A stretch of 30,834 nt of DNA. Source: Sergeia podlipaevii (taxonomy: Eukaryota; Euglenozoa; Kinetoplastea; Trypanosomatida; Trypanosomatidae). Made by a program: the position numbers and the translations under genes. The DNA is taken from positions 1 through 30,834 of the forward strand of contig JASANZ010001992.1 of the NCBI GenBank assembly GCA_030849805.1, in the 5' to 3' direction. This document shows, piece by piece, positions 17,417 to 26,772 of this stretch (positions are counted from its first letter, which is position 1; the number at the start of each line of letters is the position of its first letter). The notes beneath the pieces are model-generated. The model did not search any database and was not told where the DNA came from. It saw nothing but the letters and a program-made list of their open reading frames with translations.

Positions 17417-18877
17417 TCAATCATCCCCCAGTAGTAGCTGTTGGGTCTTCTCGAATACCATGAACGTACAAGCGCTAGCCGGGACAGCCTTGAGATAGTT
17501 AGCAGTAAGGCCGCTAAAGAGAGCGCGCACGCCCTTATCCCTCAGTATCTTGACAAAACAGTCTACCATACCGGTGTACTTTCTCTCTCGCCCATTCGTC
17601 CCTTGCGTCTGCAGTCGCGTGCGTACCACATTAAGAGGGTAAGACACCGTTTGTGCAATCATTGAGGCAAACATACCTACTATGCCGACCTCAGCAGCAC
17701 TGAGGGCGGAGTCGTGCTTGCTAAGTTCATGCCAGCGCATGCGGTACAGCATGATGGACTGCTGCACGCTCGAGTACAGGCCCATTTCAAGACCACGATA
17801 CACAATGATTCCTACCATGTTCGGTGTAAAGCCGCGGTAAAATTCTCGAATGCCTCCAGACTGGTAGGCTTGCATAACAATTTGACGAACACCACCAGTA
17901 AACTCGCTGTTGCGTGACACGCACACACGTGTCTTGACGACTTCCATCGGATATAGCACACTCTGTGAGCCGACACCCGCCGCGGCACCTATCGTACAGT
18001 TCACCATCAAGCGCGGAATTTTAGAAAAACGTATGTTGGTATCAAATGGTAGATGCAGAGCGGCGCCTTCCCTATCGATTGCGCGCTGTCGCTCTGTCTG
18101 TCGCCGTGCACGGTCCTCGGGAGTGCAGCGCAAAGCGCGTTCCTCAGTGATTTCATTTTCTATCATCTCTGATCCTTTGGGGCTCAGCATGGCTGCTTGG
18201 TTCATGCGCTCTCTCCTCACAAGAGCATCGTTCTCCTCCGCCAATTTATCATAATTTGCCGCAGCATTCCTGATGCGCTGATTCTCTGCCTCCACGCAGT
18301 CGTCGTACCACGAGGTGAGGTAGCGGCGCAGAGTGAACACAATCGCAAACTCGGGCCCTGCCTTAAAACAATTCACCATGTTACCGCGCCAAAACCCTTT
18401 CCATCCTCCATCGGCTTTGATAGCGCGTGCTACCTCTAGTAAGTTGGGATTGCCCTTCTTCTTTACCGTGCTTCCATCGGGGCCACGCACGAGATGACCC
18501 TCTTGCACAATCACCTTGACGCGATCTAGTGGGGCAGTCAGCGTGCGACTAGCCGCACCAGCCACACCACCAGCAACAAATGTAGCAGCGGTACTGTACC
18601 AGTCTCGCTGTAGGTGAAGAGCCTTAAACCCCGACTGCGCCGCGTCAGACTCCTTCACTATGATGTCATCCTCCCCTGCATCCTTAGTATTTGTTACATC
18701 ACTGATGCTATGAGCGACGCTGCCACTAGGCGATGCAGCGGCAGTGCACCTAGTCGTCGGTGCAACCACTTCGCTAGAAGAGAAAACGGCATCACGGAAG
18801 CCACTGTCAGCCTTCGATTGCGCAGTTGACGACGATAATGAGTTTACTGCCTCTTTCGAAGTAGAGAGAGCAGGCAT
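17417..18877 (-). CDS. Mitochondrial carrier family protein, closest in pattern to ATP-Mg/Pi carriers
   Basis: The protein has 486 residues from the ATG at 18877; the frame begins at a GTG, which I rejected. Residues 1-92 are Ser/Ala-rich with no EF-hand visible. Three carrier repeats follow, with signature motifs PLDRVK (116-121), PMEVVK (310-315) and PLNVVR (414-419); the third has Asn where Asp/Glu is usual. FWRGN (162-166), FYRGF (346-350) and the matching LFSGL (453-457) mark the matrix helices. Typical carriers have about 300 residues; this one carries an extra charged, Glu/Arg-rich, probably helical segment (about 191-283) between helices 2 and 3, plus the N-terminal extension. It should sit in the inner mitochondrial membrane. 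The WRGN pattern suggests a nucleotide-type substrate, but the substrate is uncertain. Confidence 0.88.
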   Translation of the reverse strand: MPALSTSKEAVNSLSSSTAQSKADSGFRDAVFSSSEVVAPTTRCTAAASPSGSVAHSISDVTNTKDAGEDDIIVKESDAAQSGFKALHLQRDWYSTAATFVAGGVAGAASRTLTAPLDRVKVIVQEGHLVRGPDGSTVKKKGNPNLLEVARAIKADGGWKGFWRGNMVNCFKAGPEFAIVFTLRRYLTSWYDDCVEAENQRIRNAAANYDKLAEENDALVRRERMNQAAMLSPKGSEMIENEITEERALRCTPEDRARRQTERQRAIDREGAALHLPFDTNIRFSKIPRLMVNCTIGAAAGVGSQSVLYPMEVVKTRVCVSRNSEFTGGVRQIVMQAYQSGGIREFYRGFTPNMVGIIVYRGLEMGLYSSVQQSIMLYRMRWHELSKHDSALSAAEVGIVGMFASMIAQTVSYPLNVVRTRLQTQGTNGRERKYTGMVDCFVKILRDKGVRALFSGLTANYLKAVPASACTFMVFEKTQQLLLGDD

Positions 18878-19074
18878 ATTATCGTGATTGAGCACACCTA
18901 TATCTGTGGGTACGTGTGTGTGTGTGTGCGTGTATCTGTGTCTCTGTACCTCCCTCTGTTTATTTCTGTTGATGCGAATTGGGTGTTTTTGAAATCGATT
19001 TATATATTTATATATACACCCAAAGAAATGTATTGCAAAAACGTGGTCAGTTTTCTCTTCGTGTGCTATTCTCC

Positions 19075-19134
19075 CTGCGGTGGTTATACAAGAAAAAAGA
19101 AGAAAAGAACTGATGGAAAAAAAGAAAAAAAAAA
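19075..19134 (-). promoter_or_regulatory. Predicted trans-splice acceptor of the mitochondrial carrier gene
   Basis: Two T/C-rich tracts on the minus strand are followed by AGs at about 19112 and at 19076-19075, giving leaders of roughly 200-235 nt. The ATG-free zone continues to 19691, where a weaker T-run with its AG at 19650-19649 offers a much longer leader. Confidence 0.4.
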
Positions 19135-19748
19135 CGTGTGCAGACAGGTTCTATGATTGAGAAGGTTGCTGCCTATTTTTTTTTTTCGTTTACCTACCAG
19201 AAAAATTTGGAAATATAATAAAGAATAACACTTGTATAAACTACACACAAAGAAAGGAAAACACGCACGACTTAAATAAAAACTGTGGTTTTACTTTAAG
19301 AACAAAAAAAAGAAACTATGATCGCCAATACAGAAATAACGACCACAATCACTACAACAAGGGCAGAGTACACTTACTCGCTAGATCTTTTTTTTATAAT
19401 AAAAAAAAGGACCTTGAAACGCTATGTTGCGTCTATAAGAAATGAGAACGGAAGCAAAAAAAAAAAAAGAGACGCAGTTAGGTTAGCTCTCTCACTCACT
19501 CGCTATATATGATATGATATACACGCTTAGAGGAACTTTTTACGACTTCAAAGAAGGTTAGCAATGACAGAAAGGTGTACAAAGCGGGGATGCCAAACAA
19601 ATATATATATATATAAGGAAGAGAGAGAAGGAAAAGAGAACAGTAAAACTAAAGGCACGTCCAAAAAAAATGCCCCCTCCCACTCTCCCTCCATAAAAAA
19701 AGGATAAGGTGCGTGCATTCATTTGGGGTCGGCTGACAGTTTCCGCAC

Positions 19749-19771
19749 GTGTGTGTGTGTGTGTGTGTGTG
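19749..19771. repeat. (GT)n microsatellite
   Basis: About 11-12 GT units in the 3' flank of the MAPR gene. Confidence 0.9.
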
Positions 19772-20629
19772 CAATTTTTTATGTGTTCAATTTAGATATT
19801 TATGTTTGAGTAAGTGTGTCCTCCGCTACATGCAGAAAGCACAAAGAGCCCACCACCGACGCACAATACAAATTGTAGTCCGTATTCACGTCCGTCCCAC
19901 ATCGTTTCCAAAGAACCCTGCGAAAATAAAATGTTTAAAAATAGATAAAATGAATTCTTTCTTGCTCCATTTATCTTTTTCTTTAAAGGTGAAATACGTA
20001 ACTCCATCCTCAACATTGCAAGCAAAAAAAAAAAAAGAAACATCATACATGCACACTCACAGATGCATTTATGTGTATGAGATCCACCGCGTCCCACTCA
20101 TTCCTTTCATCTCTATCTCCCTCCTCCTTTCTGTGAGCATCTGATGTTGCTATCGTTGTTGCTAAAAAGTTGATGTTAGCGCTCTCAGACCGTAAATCAA
20201 GTAGAAAGTAATAATAATAATGATAACCAAAATAAAAATAAAAATAAAAAATATCACGATAAAACAAAAATAAAAGTGAATGTAACCGAATCGCAGCTCT
20301 TATCAGACATTTTTTTTTGTTTGTGCAGCTCAATAGCAAGAAAGAAGGGAGAAAAAAAAGCTGCACAGAAAAAAAAATTAAAGAGGGAAGAAAGATAACC
20401 AAGGAGAAAAGGGAGGAGAGCAGTTGTAGGGTTCTCTCATAGCACGGCAATTGGCTTGACATAACGTTGACAAAAAAAATTTCAAAGAAGATAAGAGAAA
20501 AAGGCATTAAGGAAAAGTAGTATCGCATGGTATCACACATATACTTTTCTCTTTCTTTTTTTTTCTTGGCCCTTTCTTTAAGTCTCTTCTCTATATATAA
20601 AGGAGTTCAGTTTCCTTTCTCCTCACTTG

Positions 20630-21118
20630 CTAAATCTGATAGAAGGTCTCATCAGGAATGAACCATCCCACCACCGGATACTTGCCATCAAACTTAACCA
20701 CGTACTCCTCAAGCACCTCCAGCTCCTCCTCGGTGCAGTCCGCCCAGTACTTGTTTGCCTCCGTATCTGAAAGCTGAGCCTTCGCAAACGGCCTAGAGCA
20801 TTCCTTGCCAGCAAACACACTATAGTGCGCGCCATGACCATAAAAGTGTGGCGCCACCTCGTATACCTTCCGCTTTACACTCAGCAGGATAGGGCCGCCA
20901 TCCTCGCCGGTAAACTTGCTGAGTTCCTCCTTGGTGTAACCCTTCTGAGGCAGCGTGGAGACAGGGCGAATAGCGACCTCCTTCTTGCTAGACTCACCAC
21001 CTTTCTTGTTGAAGGGCTTCCCGCTGTACTTCAGAGCAAAAACAGTGGCACCAAGAGCGACGGCGGCAGCCGCAGCCGCGATAACTACCTTGACTTTGTT
21101 TGAAGAGTCGGCGTTCAT
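20630..21118 (-). CDS. Cytochrome-b5-like haem-binding protein of the MAPR (PGRMC1-like) family
   Basis: The protein has 162 residues. One hydrophobic helix (about 9-30, Ala/Val-rich) precedes a basic stretch (34-47) and a cytochrome b5-like domain (about 58-157). YTKEELSKFTG (61-71), LSVKRKVYEV (79-88) and HFYGHGAHYSVFAGKECSR (91-109) match the membrane-associated progesterone receptor pattern. Y93 and Y99 align with the PGRMC1 tyrosines, of which the second coordinates haem, so haem binding is likely. MAPR proteins are tail-out membrane proteins linked to P450 function, sterol metabolism and haem handling; the role here is inferred only. The start ATG is well placed, with no ATG for the next 247 nt upstream. 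Confidence 0.9.
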   Translation of the reverse strand: MNADSSNKVKVVIAAAAAAVALGATVFALKYSGKPFNKKGGESSKKEVAIRPVSTLPQKGYTKEELSKFTGEDGGPILLSVKRKVYEVAPHFYGHGAHYSVFAGKECSRPFAKAQLSDTEANKYWADCTEEELEVLEEYVVKFDGKYPVVGWFIPDETFYQI

Positions 21119-21915
21119 ATGCTCCTTCTTTGTGGAAAAGTATTTTTTCTATCTAAATATAGATAAACCTGTTTGCTCGTTCTAGAAAATGTGACTACCT
21201 GTGACTGTGCAAATATGTATAGCGTGGTGAGAAAGCTACTGAACGTAGGTACTCACTCACGATCGATAACGTACGAGTAACGATTGTTATTAACGACAAA
21301 AAAAAAAATGTGTTGCAAACAGGCAGGAAAAATTGATTTTATGTTAAACTACAATAGATACGCGATCATGTAAAAAAAAAAAAAGCGGATATGTGAATAG
21401 CGTGAAGATGAACTAACACGCAAAGAAAAAAAAAAAACCCGGTCCAGCAAAAGATAAGAAAGAGAGGGAGATAAGGCAGGTAAACATAAAATAAGCAATA
21501 GAACATAGATGTGGATACGCTTCCACTCCCCCCCCCACCGCACACACACACGCACCTTTCTCCTCACCGCATCTACTGTTCTATAAAAGCAGAGAAGAGC
21601 ACATAAATTTTTCAAACCAAACATCTAATGCCCCACATTCAATGTAAGACACCTCCACACACATCCGGCAAGATGCATACGTACACAAAAGAACTGGATC
21701 ATTGTGCTTTTTTTTTTTTTTTCGCAGCGTTCTCAAAGAAGAAAAAAAATAATAAAAATAAATAAATATAAAAATAATTGATATACTACATATCGCCGGA
21801 GTCGTTCTTACACAATCAGCATCGTGAATCGCACAAAAAGATTGAGCTCCATCTTTACATCATCGCCAAACTCTAAACAACTTCCCACGCAGCCACACAC
21901 ACAGCACACACAATA
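21119..21915. other. Spacer between the beta-helix and MAPR genes
   Basis: The spacer holds A-runs (21371-21382, 21427-21437), a C-run (21529-21536), a long T-run on the plus strand (21708-21722) and A/T-rich sequence (21741-21780). No gene was seen. Confidence 0.55.
21349..21382 (-). promoter_or_regulatory. Predicted trans-splice acceptor of the MAPR gene
   Basis: A run of twelve T on the minus strand (21382-21371) is followed by the first AG at 21350-21349, giving a leader of about 230 nt. The only upstream ATG nearby (21368-21366) lies between tract and AG and would be spliced off. Other AGs, at 21257-21256 and 21183-21182, follow weaker tracts. Confidence 0.4.
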
Positions 21916-23892
21916 CTAGTAACAAGTTTCCATGCAAGGGTTCTCGTGTTTGTTGTCATCAATGGGGATGCTGTGAAGCCGATTGTGCAAGAACTGTGGC
22001 CGCGCGCCTTCCCTGAAGCGCACCTGCGCTCCAACCGAGAAGTCATTCTTGTAGATGCTAACATCTCGCATGCCTCGATGGCAATCGAGACCATAGTACT
22101 CGCAATCCGCGTAGCGGTTTTTCTGAATCAGCACATCTTCCGCATTCCTCTCCACCACTAGCGCGGTGCTATACATATGATTGAAGCGGCAAGATGATAC
22201 TACCATGTGCGCCTTGGTCTTCGGAAGACCCCTCAGGGTAGCTAGGCGCGGGGCAAACTGAAAGCGCCCACGCAGCAGCACCCCAGTACCAAGAAAGAGA
22301 AAGCGGCAGGCATCCACAGAGACCTTGGCGCAGTCCGTGTGCACACCCACAGAGGTGGGGCGAGACAGCTTGATAGCAGCCGCGACTGCCTCCAGCTCCG
22401 GAGTAAGATTCAACTCCCAGATGCTACCCTCAGGCATATTGACACCACTCGTACCGCCCCCAGCGATGGAGCTGCGATCATCGCGATCGTCTTCGTCAAC
22501 CTCCTCAGCGCTGGCTACGGCGCCGTCCGTGTTGGAAAAGCCACCCAGCTGGGCTCCCCCCTTGCGCACGCTCGCTGGAGCGTCTACACCAAGCGTGTAC
22601 AACGAGACCTGCGGCTCCCCAGAGAAGAAGCATTTCTTGGCGCTTACCTCAGCCGCGGGCAGAGCGTAGAGGCCGCACAGAACAGGGGCATCAAAGGAAC
22701 ATTTAATGCAGTCCACACGGCAGTACTGAGAGATAAGCAGTTGCGGCTTGTTGGCATCCTTAGAGGTAAAGCAGCAATTATTGAAGCTGACGTGTGCGCC
22801 ATGCACCTCCACTGGGCCAGTGAAAGTAATGTTGGAAAATACGACAGATGCCCAACGGTTGGGGTGTGCAAACGTCATCAGGTACTCCTCCTGCTGCTTG
22901 GCCAGCTCGATGGCCTCTTCGGTCTGCTGCAGAAAGAGCGCCTCTGCCGCAGCCCTCTGTCGCTCCAGCTCCTCCAGCTGCTCCGGAGTAAGCTTCGTCT
23001 TTTTCTTTCGGCTGCCAGAGGAACCTCTCTTCTTGGAACGGCTTTTGCTTGACCCCGCACTGCCCTCATTGCCGCCGCTACCTGTGGCCGCAGCAGCAGC
23101 AGCAGGATCGGCAATTGTCGGCGGCGTTGGTAGCTGTGGCTTCACCACCATCTGAGGGAGACTGCCGAGAATGCGAATTTCACCGTGAATGCAGGCGTGA
23201 CGAGCGGTAAAGTCCGCCCCAACAGGAGCCGGGATAGACTCGTCTATAACATCTTCCTTTGCCGTCTCCTGCTGCTCCACCTCCATGCCTTGCTCTTTCT
23301 CTTCTACAGCGGACTCCTCTTGAGCAGTCGCAGCAGCCTCCTGGTGGGACTCCTCGGCATTCTCTTCCAGCGGGGCTGCCGCCACCGCAGCAGCTGCAGC
23401 AGTGGCTTCTTCATCCACCTGTGATATCCGAACGGAAGAGGCCTTCTTCTTCTTTCTGCCACCAGCAGAGGCAGTTGTACGAGCACTACTGATGACCTCA
23501 GCTGCTTCCTCGACTACTGGCTCTTGACGCTTCCAGTCCTTGATCTTCTCCACACTGCGCTTCACTGTCAAGCGTGACACGCCTTCAATATGCATTTTAT
23601 CGGCCACCTCAATATCGACCATATCGTCCTTCTCTTCCTCCTCCACCTCAGCCTCCTCATCCTTCGTGCCAGTCGAGGGAAGCAACATGATGTTCGTTCG
23701 TGGAATCGGCTGCACCTCACGGTCTTCGCCGGTGTGCTCGGCAATGAGCATCGCGCTGATTTCGCCAATGCACTCGACCTTCTGATATGCAGACCAGCCT
23801 CCAATGTAATAGCTGTGCTGACCATCTTTCAGCGTCTTTGGGTCTTCGAGCACCTCCTGCTTCTTCTTTCCAGACTTCTTCTTTGGTGCCAT
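21916..23892 (-). CDS. Conserved-looking protein with coiled coil and right-handed beta-helix repeats
   Basis: The protein has 658 residues. A Lys-rich start (MAPKKKSGKKK) and a small unrecognised N-terminal domain (about 20-120) are followed by acidic Ala/Glu-rich low complexity (125-220), a basic Ser/Lys patch (281-300) and a charged helix likely to form a coiled coil (301-338). From about 347 on, short repeated strands with regularly spaced Asn/Cys/Ser turns (FSNITF, FNNCCF, CIKCSF, AKKCFF, VDACRF, VSSCRF, IQKNRYADC, IYKNDF) show parallel beta-helix coils, broken by an acidic Ser/Gly loop (about 455-490). Such folds bind carbohydrates or act as scaffolds; in protists many occur in cytoskeletal or flagellar proteins. 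It lies next to a CFAP418 homologue, which is weak support for a flagellar role. I do not recognise a named family. Confidence 0.75.
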   Translation of the reverse strand: MAPKKKSGKKKQEVLEDPKTLKDGQHSYYIGGWSAYQKVECIGEISAMLIAEHTGEDREVQPIPRTNIMLLPSTGTKDEEAEVEEEEKDDMVDIEVADKMHIEGVSRLTVKRSVEKIKDWKRQEPVVEEAAEVISSARTTASAGGRKKKKASSVRISQVDEEATAAAAAVAAAPLEENAEESHQEAAATAQEESAVEEKEQGMEVEQQETAKEDVIDESIPAPVGADFTARHACIHGEIRILGSLPQMVVKPQLPTPPTIADPAAAAAATGSGGNEGSAGSSKSRSKKRGSSGSRKKKTKLTPEQLEELERQRAAAEALFLQQTEEAIELAKQQEEYLMTFAHPNRWASVVFSNITFTGPVEVHGAHVSFNNCCFTSKDANKPQLLISQYCRVDCIKCSFDAPVLCGLYALPAAEVSAKKCFFSGEPQVSLYTLGVDAPASVRKGGAQLGGFSNTDGAVASAEEVDEDDRDDRSSIAGGGTSGVNMPEGSIWELNLTPELEAVAAAIKLSRPTSVGVHTDCAKVSVDACRFLFLGTGVLLRGRFQFAPRLATLRGLPKTKAHMVVSSCRFNHMYSTALVVERNAEDVLIQKNRYADCEYYGLDCHRGMRDVSIYKNDFSVGAQVRFREGARPQFLHNRLHSIPIDDNKHENPCMETCY

Positions 23893-24081
23893 TTTTCCAG
23901 ATTTCTAGCTCTGTCTCTGCCTTGGCTTCAGTGCAGATTTCACCAAGAAGGCTTTCTAGGTTCCTGTTGTGGTTGTTGATTTTTTTTTTTGTACGTTCAC
24001 CAAATGGCTTCAACGACAAGTATATATAGATATATGGAGAGGTGTCTATCTACGTACTATTCTTCTCTTCTTTCTCTCTCA

Positions 24082-24097
24082 CTGAGAGAAGCACAAG
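24082..24097 (-). promoter_or_regulatory. Predicted trans-splice acceptor of the beta-helix protein gene
   Basis: A short pyrimidine tract on the minus strand (GCTTCTCTC) ends in AG at 24083-24082, for a leader of about 190 nt. The first upstream ATG is at 24139-24137. The tract is weaker than those of the other genes, and a T-rich tract with its AG at 24192-24191 is an alternative. Confidence 0.35.
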
Positions 24098-24215
24098 TGT
24101 GTGTGTGTGTGTGGTCACCTGTGCTCTTTCTAATTCATCAAAATGATAGTAATTATAATAAAGATCAATCCAGAAACAAAGTGAGCAGCACTTTATTATT
24201 TTTTTAAAAAGAAAA

Positions 24216-24243
24216 TATAATAATAATAATAATAATAATAAAT
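24216..24243. repeat. (AAT)n microsatellite
   Basis: About nine AAT units in the spacer between the beta-helix and CFAP418 genes. Confidence 0.9.
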
Positions 24244-24457
24244 TTTCACAGCAATTGAAACGAAAAAGTCATAAAAGATTATTCAAAGATACAATCGACA
24301 TCAATGCACACAAACAAAAACTCGTGTCATCTTAATTTAATAATAAAAGATACTTCTCTTGGACACTCCTTGAGGTGCATACAGACGCACAAAGAGAGGT
24401 AGATGGGCACATAACCACTTCACGTGGATTCCATCAAGTGTAGCACCACATCACACA

Positions 24458-25534
24458 TCAAGAGGTGGGGTGACCTTTACATAACCAAAGCGGCGGCCTT
24501 CTCGTTTCCCCAAAGATCAGCGGAAGCTCCGTAGCAAATGGCGTTGACTGCTCTACTGCCTTATACGTCACAATCTCTGCCATGGTAGTCCGTATCACTT
24601 CCGCCTCGCCTCGCGCCGTTAACCACGAGCACTGGCAGCAGTACGCAGCGGCATTACTATTGGGACGAAGAACAAGTCCAAGGGACTTGGCATCCCGCTG
24701 ACCAACCGGGAACGCGCAGGCGAGCCGACTCCAGTCAGGATAGAAATTGCGAACAGTGAGGTAGAGATCGGTCGTGCCGTGTGCGTCGGACCACTCCGCA
24801 CCCTGCAGGCGCACCACCACATAGGTGCACTTGCCACACACAAGGTTTGTGCACCCACCTGGCGTCCCAACGCTACCGCTAGCGCTACTGTTGCTTTGAG
24901 CAGGACTACTACAAGGAGCAGAAACAGTCATTGCAGCAGTGGTGTTGCCATGGTTATCGAGAGCACCGTTACCAATGCTAGGATAATGAACATAATAAGC
25001 ACCTTTGCGGAGCATCATCTGCGCCGCGTTCAACGTCTTATCGAATTTGCCACTGATGACGCTCTGCAATTCCGCCAGAGTAGGTCGAGGGTGCTTGATA
25101 GCAGCAGATAGATTGGTAACAGCACAGCGGTTAGAGCAGCAGAGAAGTCTGCTGGAGGGGACGGATGGGAAGGGAACGGCAAAAACTGACTTTTGAGCTG
25201 CAGTGGGCTCAAGACTGAGAGAGGTACCGCCAGCACCATCGCAATGCTTGCCTCCACAAACTTCATCATCGCTGTCCTCGTCAAAGTCATTCATCACGCC
25301 ACCGTGTGCCTTCGTGTGGTGTGTCGTGATATGAGGTTTTGACATTGCCTTACTCTCCGTTTGGTGCGCTGCTGCTGCTACGACTCCATCATGTCTGGGT
25401 CTTTTGTCCTCGTCACTAGAGTCCTCGTCCCAATTGGAGTATGTAGTGTGACCGTGGCCTGGGTCCGAGACATTGGCGCCAGACTGACCTTTCTCAGGAA
25501 ATAGCTCGTCTATGAGTTTATCCACACCCGACAT
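24458..25534 (-). CDS. CFAP418: CFAP418 (C8orf37) homologue, a cilium-linked protein
   Basis: The protein has 358 residues. The start (VDKLIDELFPEKG) resembles the short acidic N-terminal motif of human C8orf37 (DLDELLDEV). Residues 30-120 are acidic, His/Asp-rich and low complexity. The C-terminal domain (about 228-355) matches the human domain feature by feature: a CxxC in CGKCTYVVV (233-241), W248, a DLYLTVRNFYPDW segment (256-268, human DYLFFRNNMPEF), YCCQCSW (298-304, human YACQCSW) and WLCKGH (350-355, human WVCGKH). The conserved Cys/His set suggests metal binding. Human CFAP418 is mutated in cone-rod dystrophy and Bardet-Biedl syndrome (BBS21), so a flagellar or basal-body role is likely here. 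A Ser/Asn-rich insertion of about 45 residues sits before the domain. Confidence 0.85.
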   Translation of the reverse strand: MSGVDKLIDELFPEKGQSGANVSDPGHGHTTYSNWDEDSSDEDKRPRHDGVVAAAAHQTESKAMSKPHITTHHTKAHGGVMNDFDEDSDDEVCGGKHCDGAGGTSLSLEPTAAQKSVFAVPFPSVPSSRLLCCSNRCAVTNLSAAIKHPRPTLAELQSVISGKFDKTLNAAQMMLRKGAYYVHYPSIGNGALDNHGNTTAAMTVSAPCSSPAQSNSSASGSVGTPGGCTNLVCGKCTYVVVRLQGAEWSDAHGTTDLYLTVRNFYPDWSRLACAFPVGQRDAKSLGLVLRPNSNAAAYCCQCSWLTARGEAEVIRTTMAEIVTYKAVEQSTPFATELPLIFGETRRPPLWLCKGHPTS

Positions 25535-25652
25535 TTAATATGGTTTTTCACACCAATTTTATGTAGCTGTGTGGATGTATGTGTATGTATGTATGTTTGT
25601 GTCACAAAAAAAAAAGCGTTTGTCTATGATACTAGTTGTTGTAACTCTTATT

Positions 25653-25704
25653 CTTTTGATAAAAAGTAGAAAAAAAAATATGGAGAGAGAGAGAGAGAGA
25701 GGTT
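25653..25704 (-). promoter_or_regulatory. Predicted trans-splice acceptor of the CFAP418 homologue gene
   Basis: A long CT-repeat plus T-run on the minus strand (25704-25661) is followed by the first AG at 25654-25653, giving a leader of about 118 nt without ATG. The next ATG upstream lies at 25717-25715. A nearer T-run (25615-25606) with its AG at 25568-25567 is an alternative. Confidence 0.5.
25682..25702. repeat. (AG)n microsatellite within an acceptor tract
   Basis: About ten AG units; on the mRNA strand this is a CT run forming part of the predicted polypyrimidine tract of the CFAP418 gene, so its length could affect splicing. Confidence 0.85.
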
Positions 25705-26255
25705 AGTTGCACAAACATGAAAGACAGTAAACAAAGTTCAATGATATACGAAGAAGCAAAGTGATGCCTTATACCAAACGCATCAGATAACAAGAGTTGA
25801 TGTGTTGAGGTGAGCAATCAGCGCATGACATGTTGGTAAGCATACAAATTGTGTTGCATCGCTGTCCTTCCCTCTCACACACTTTTCATATATATATATA
25901 TTTGTTGTTGTTGGTTTGTATTTGATCTATCAGCGCACTATTCCAAAACGTTTAGAACTGCAGAAAAGCTGGCAGAAAAAAAAAAGTGTAATAATGAGGA
26001 GCGGGAAGCAAGAAAGTACAGTGAAAAAAAAGGGGGGAAAAAATAATACAGATACAGATATGTGTATAATAACACATTGGTACACACTTGCTACAGGCAT
26101 CGACGTCGCTTGACTACACTCAAGTCAGCACGCCTTTCTCTTTCGCGCCTTTTTTTTTCCCATTGAAAGCCACAGAACTTATGTCCTGCACAAGAAAATA
26201 AAATAAAAAATTGGTAAATTGCAAAAAGGAGAAGCAGTAAAAGAGAAAGGTTGCA

Positions 26256-26273
26256 TACACACACACACACACA
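26256..26273. repeat. (CA)n microsatellite
   Basis: About nine CA units in the kinase 3' flank. Confidence 0.9.
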
Positions 26274-26772
26274 TAACTGATATACAAGCAGACGCATAAT
26301 CATGTCAACAAATAAGCATGCGTGCACCCCTCATATATGCACAGCAGTAACACAATCAGCTTCCCTTCTACCAACCATCCACAAAAAAAGAGTCACCCAA
26401 TAGTTTCCGTGTACAGCTACACTATTTCCATTTTTCTTACTTCTAAGAAGCCCTGGGTGCCACAGCTAAGGACTTTGGTCTATCAGCAAACAAAGCAATG
26501 ACAGTCAAAAAAAAAAGTTTTAAATGAACGTACAAACACAATAAACTAAGCAAGCAATGAAATAATAACAATAATAATATCAAATGAAAAAGAAAAAAAA
26601 AAGAAGATACACTGCATTTGGAAAAAGGAAGAAAAAGAGATCTTACTAGCACACTCAAAGTACTCCTATTTAGATTCATACAATAAAAAAAGGCAATAAG
26701 AAACAAACAAAAAAAGGAAAGAGAAAAAAAGTGAAGCGCGTACAAGGACACTGCATTTTTTTCATCCTCCCT

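Larger units (their letters stand above)
18878..20629. other. 1.75 kb spacer with (GT)n microsatellite
   Basis: No gene was found. Bases 18878-19691 contain no minus-strand ATG. The spacer holds short GT runs (18910-18930), a TA run (19601-19614), the (GT)n tract at 19749-19771 and AAT/AAAT-rich sequence (20206-20270). The plus strand is pyrimidine-rich at about 20536-20629, just after the MAPR gene's stop. A 165-codon minus-strand frame at 20043-20540 is low-complexity Phe/Leu/Ser sequence and was rejected. Confidence 0.55.
23893..24457. other. Spacer with GT and AAT microsatellites
   Basis: This short spacer holds a (GT)n run at 24097-24112 and (AAT)n at 24216-24243. The plus strand is pyrimidine-rich at 24058-24082. 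No gene was seen. Confidence 0.55.
25535..26772. other. 1.2 kb AT-rich spacer with AG and CA microsatellites
   Basis: The spacer holds the (AG)n tract at 25682-25702, a TA run near 25890-25900 and the (CA)n tract at 26256-26273. A 102-codon minus-strand frame (26443-26751) is Leu/Phe/Ser low complexity in the kinase 3' flank and was rejected. Confidence 0.55.

Noticed and set aside
20043..20540. Minus-strand frame of 165 codons
   Set aside because: It has long Phe/Tyr/Leu runs from homopolymer tracts and no domain; more likely the 3' flank of the MAPR gene.
22339..23052. Plus-strand frame of 237 codons opposite the beta-helix gene
   Set aside because: It is a shadow of the coding strand; the minus-strand product has coherent domains and this one does not.
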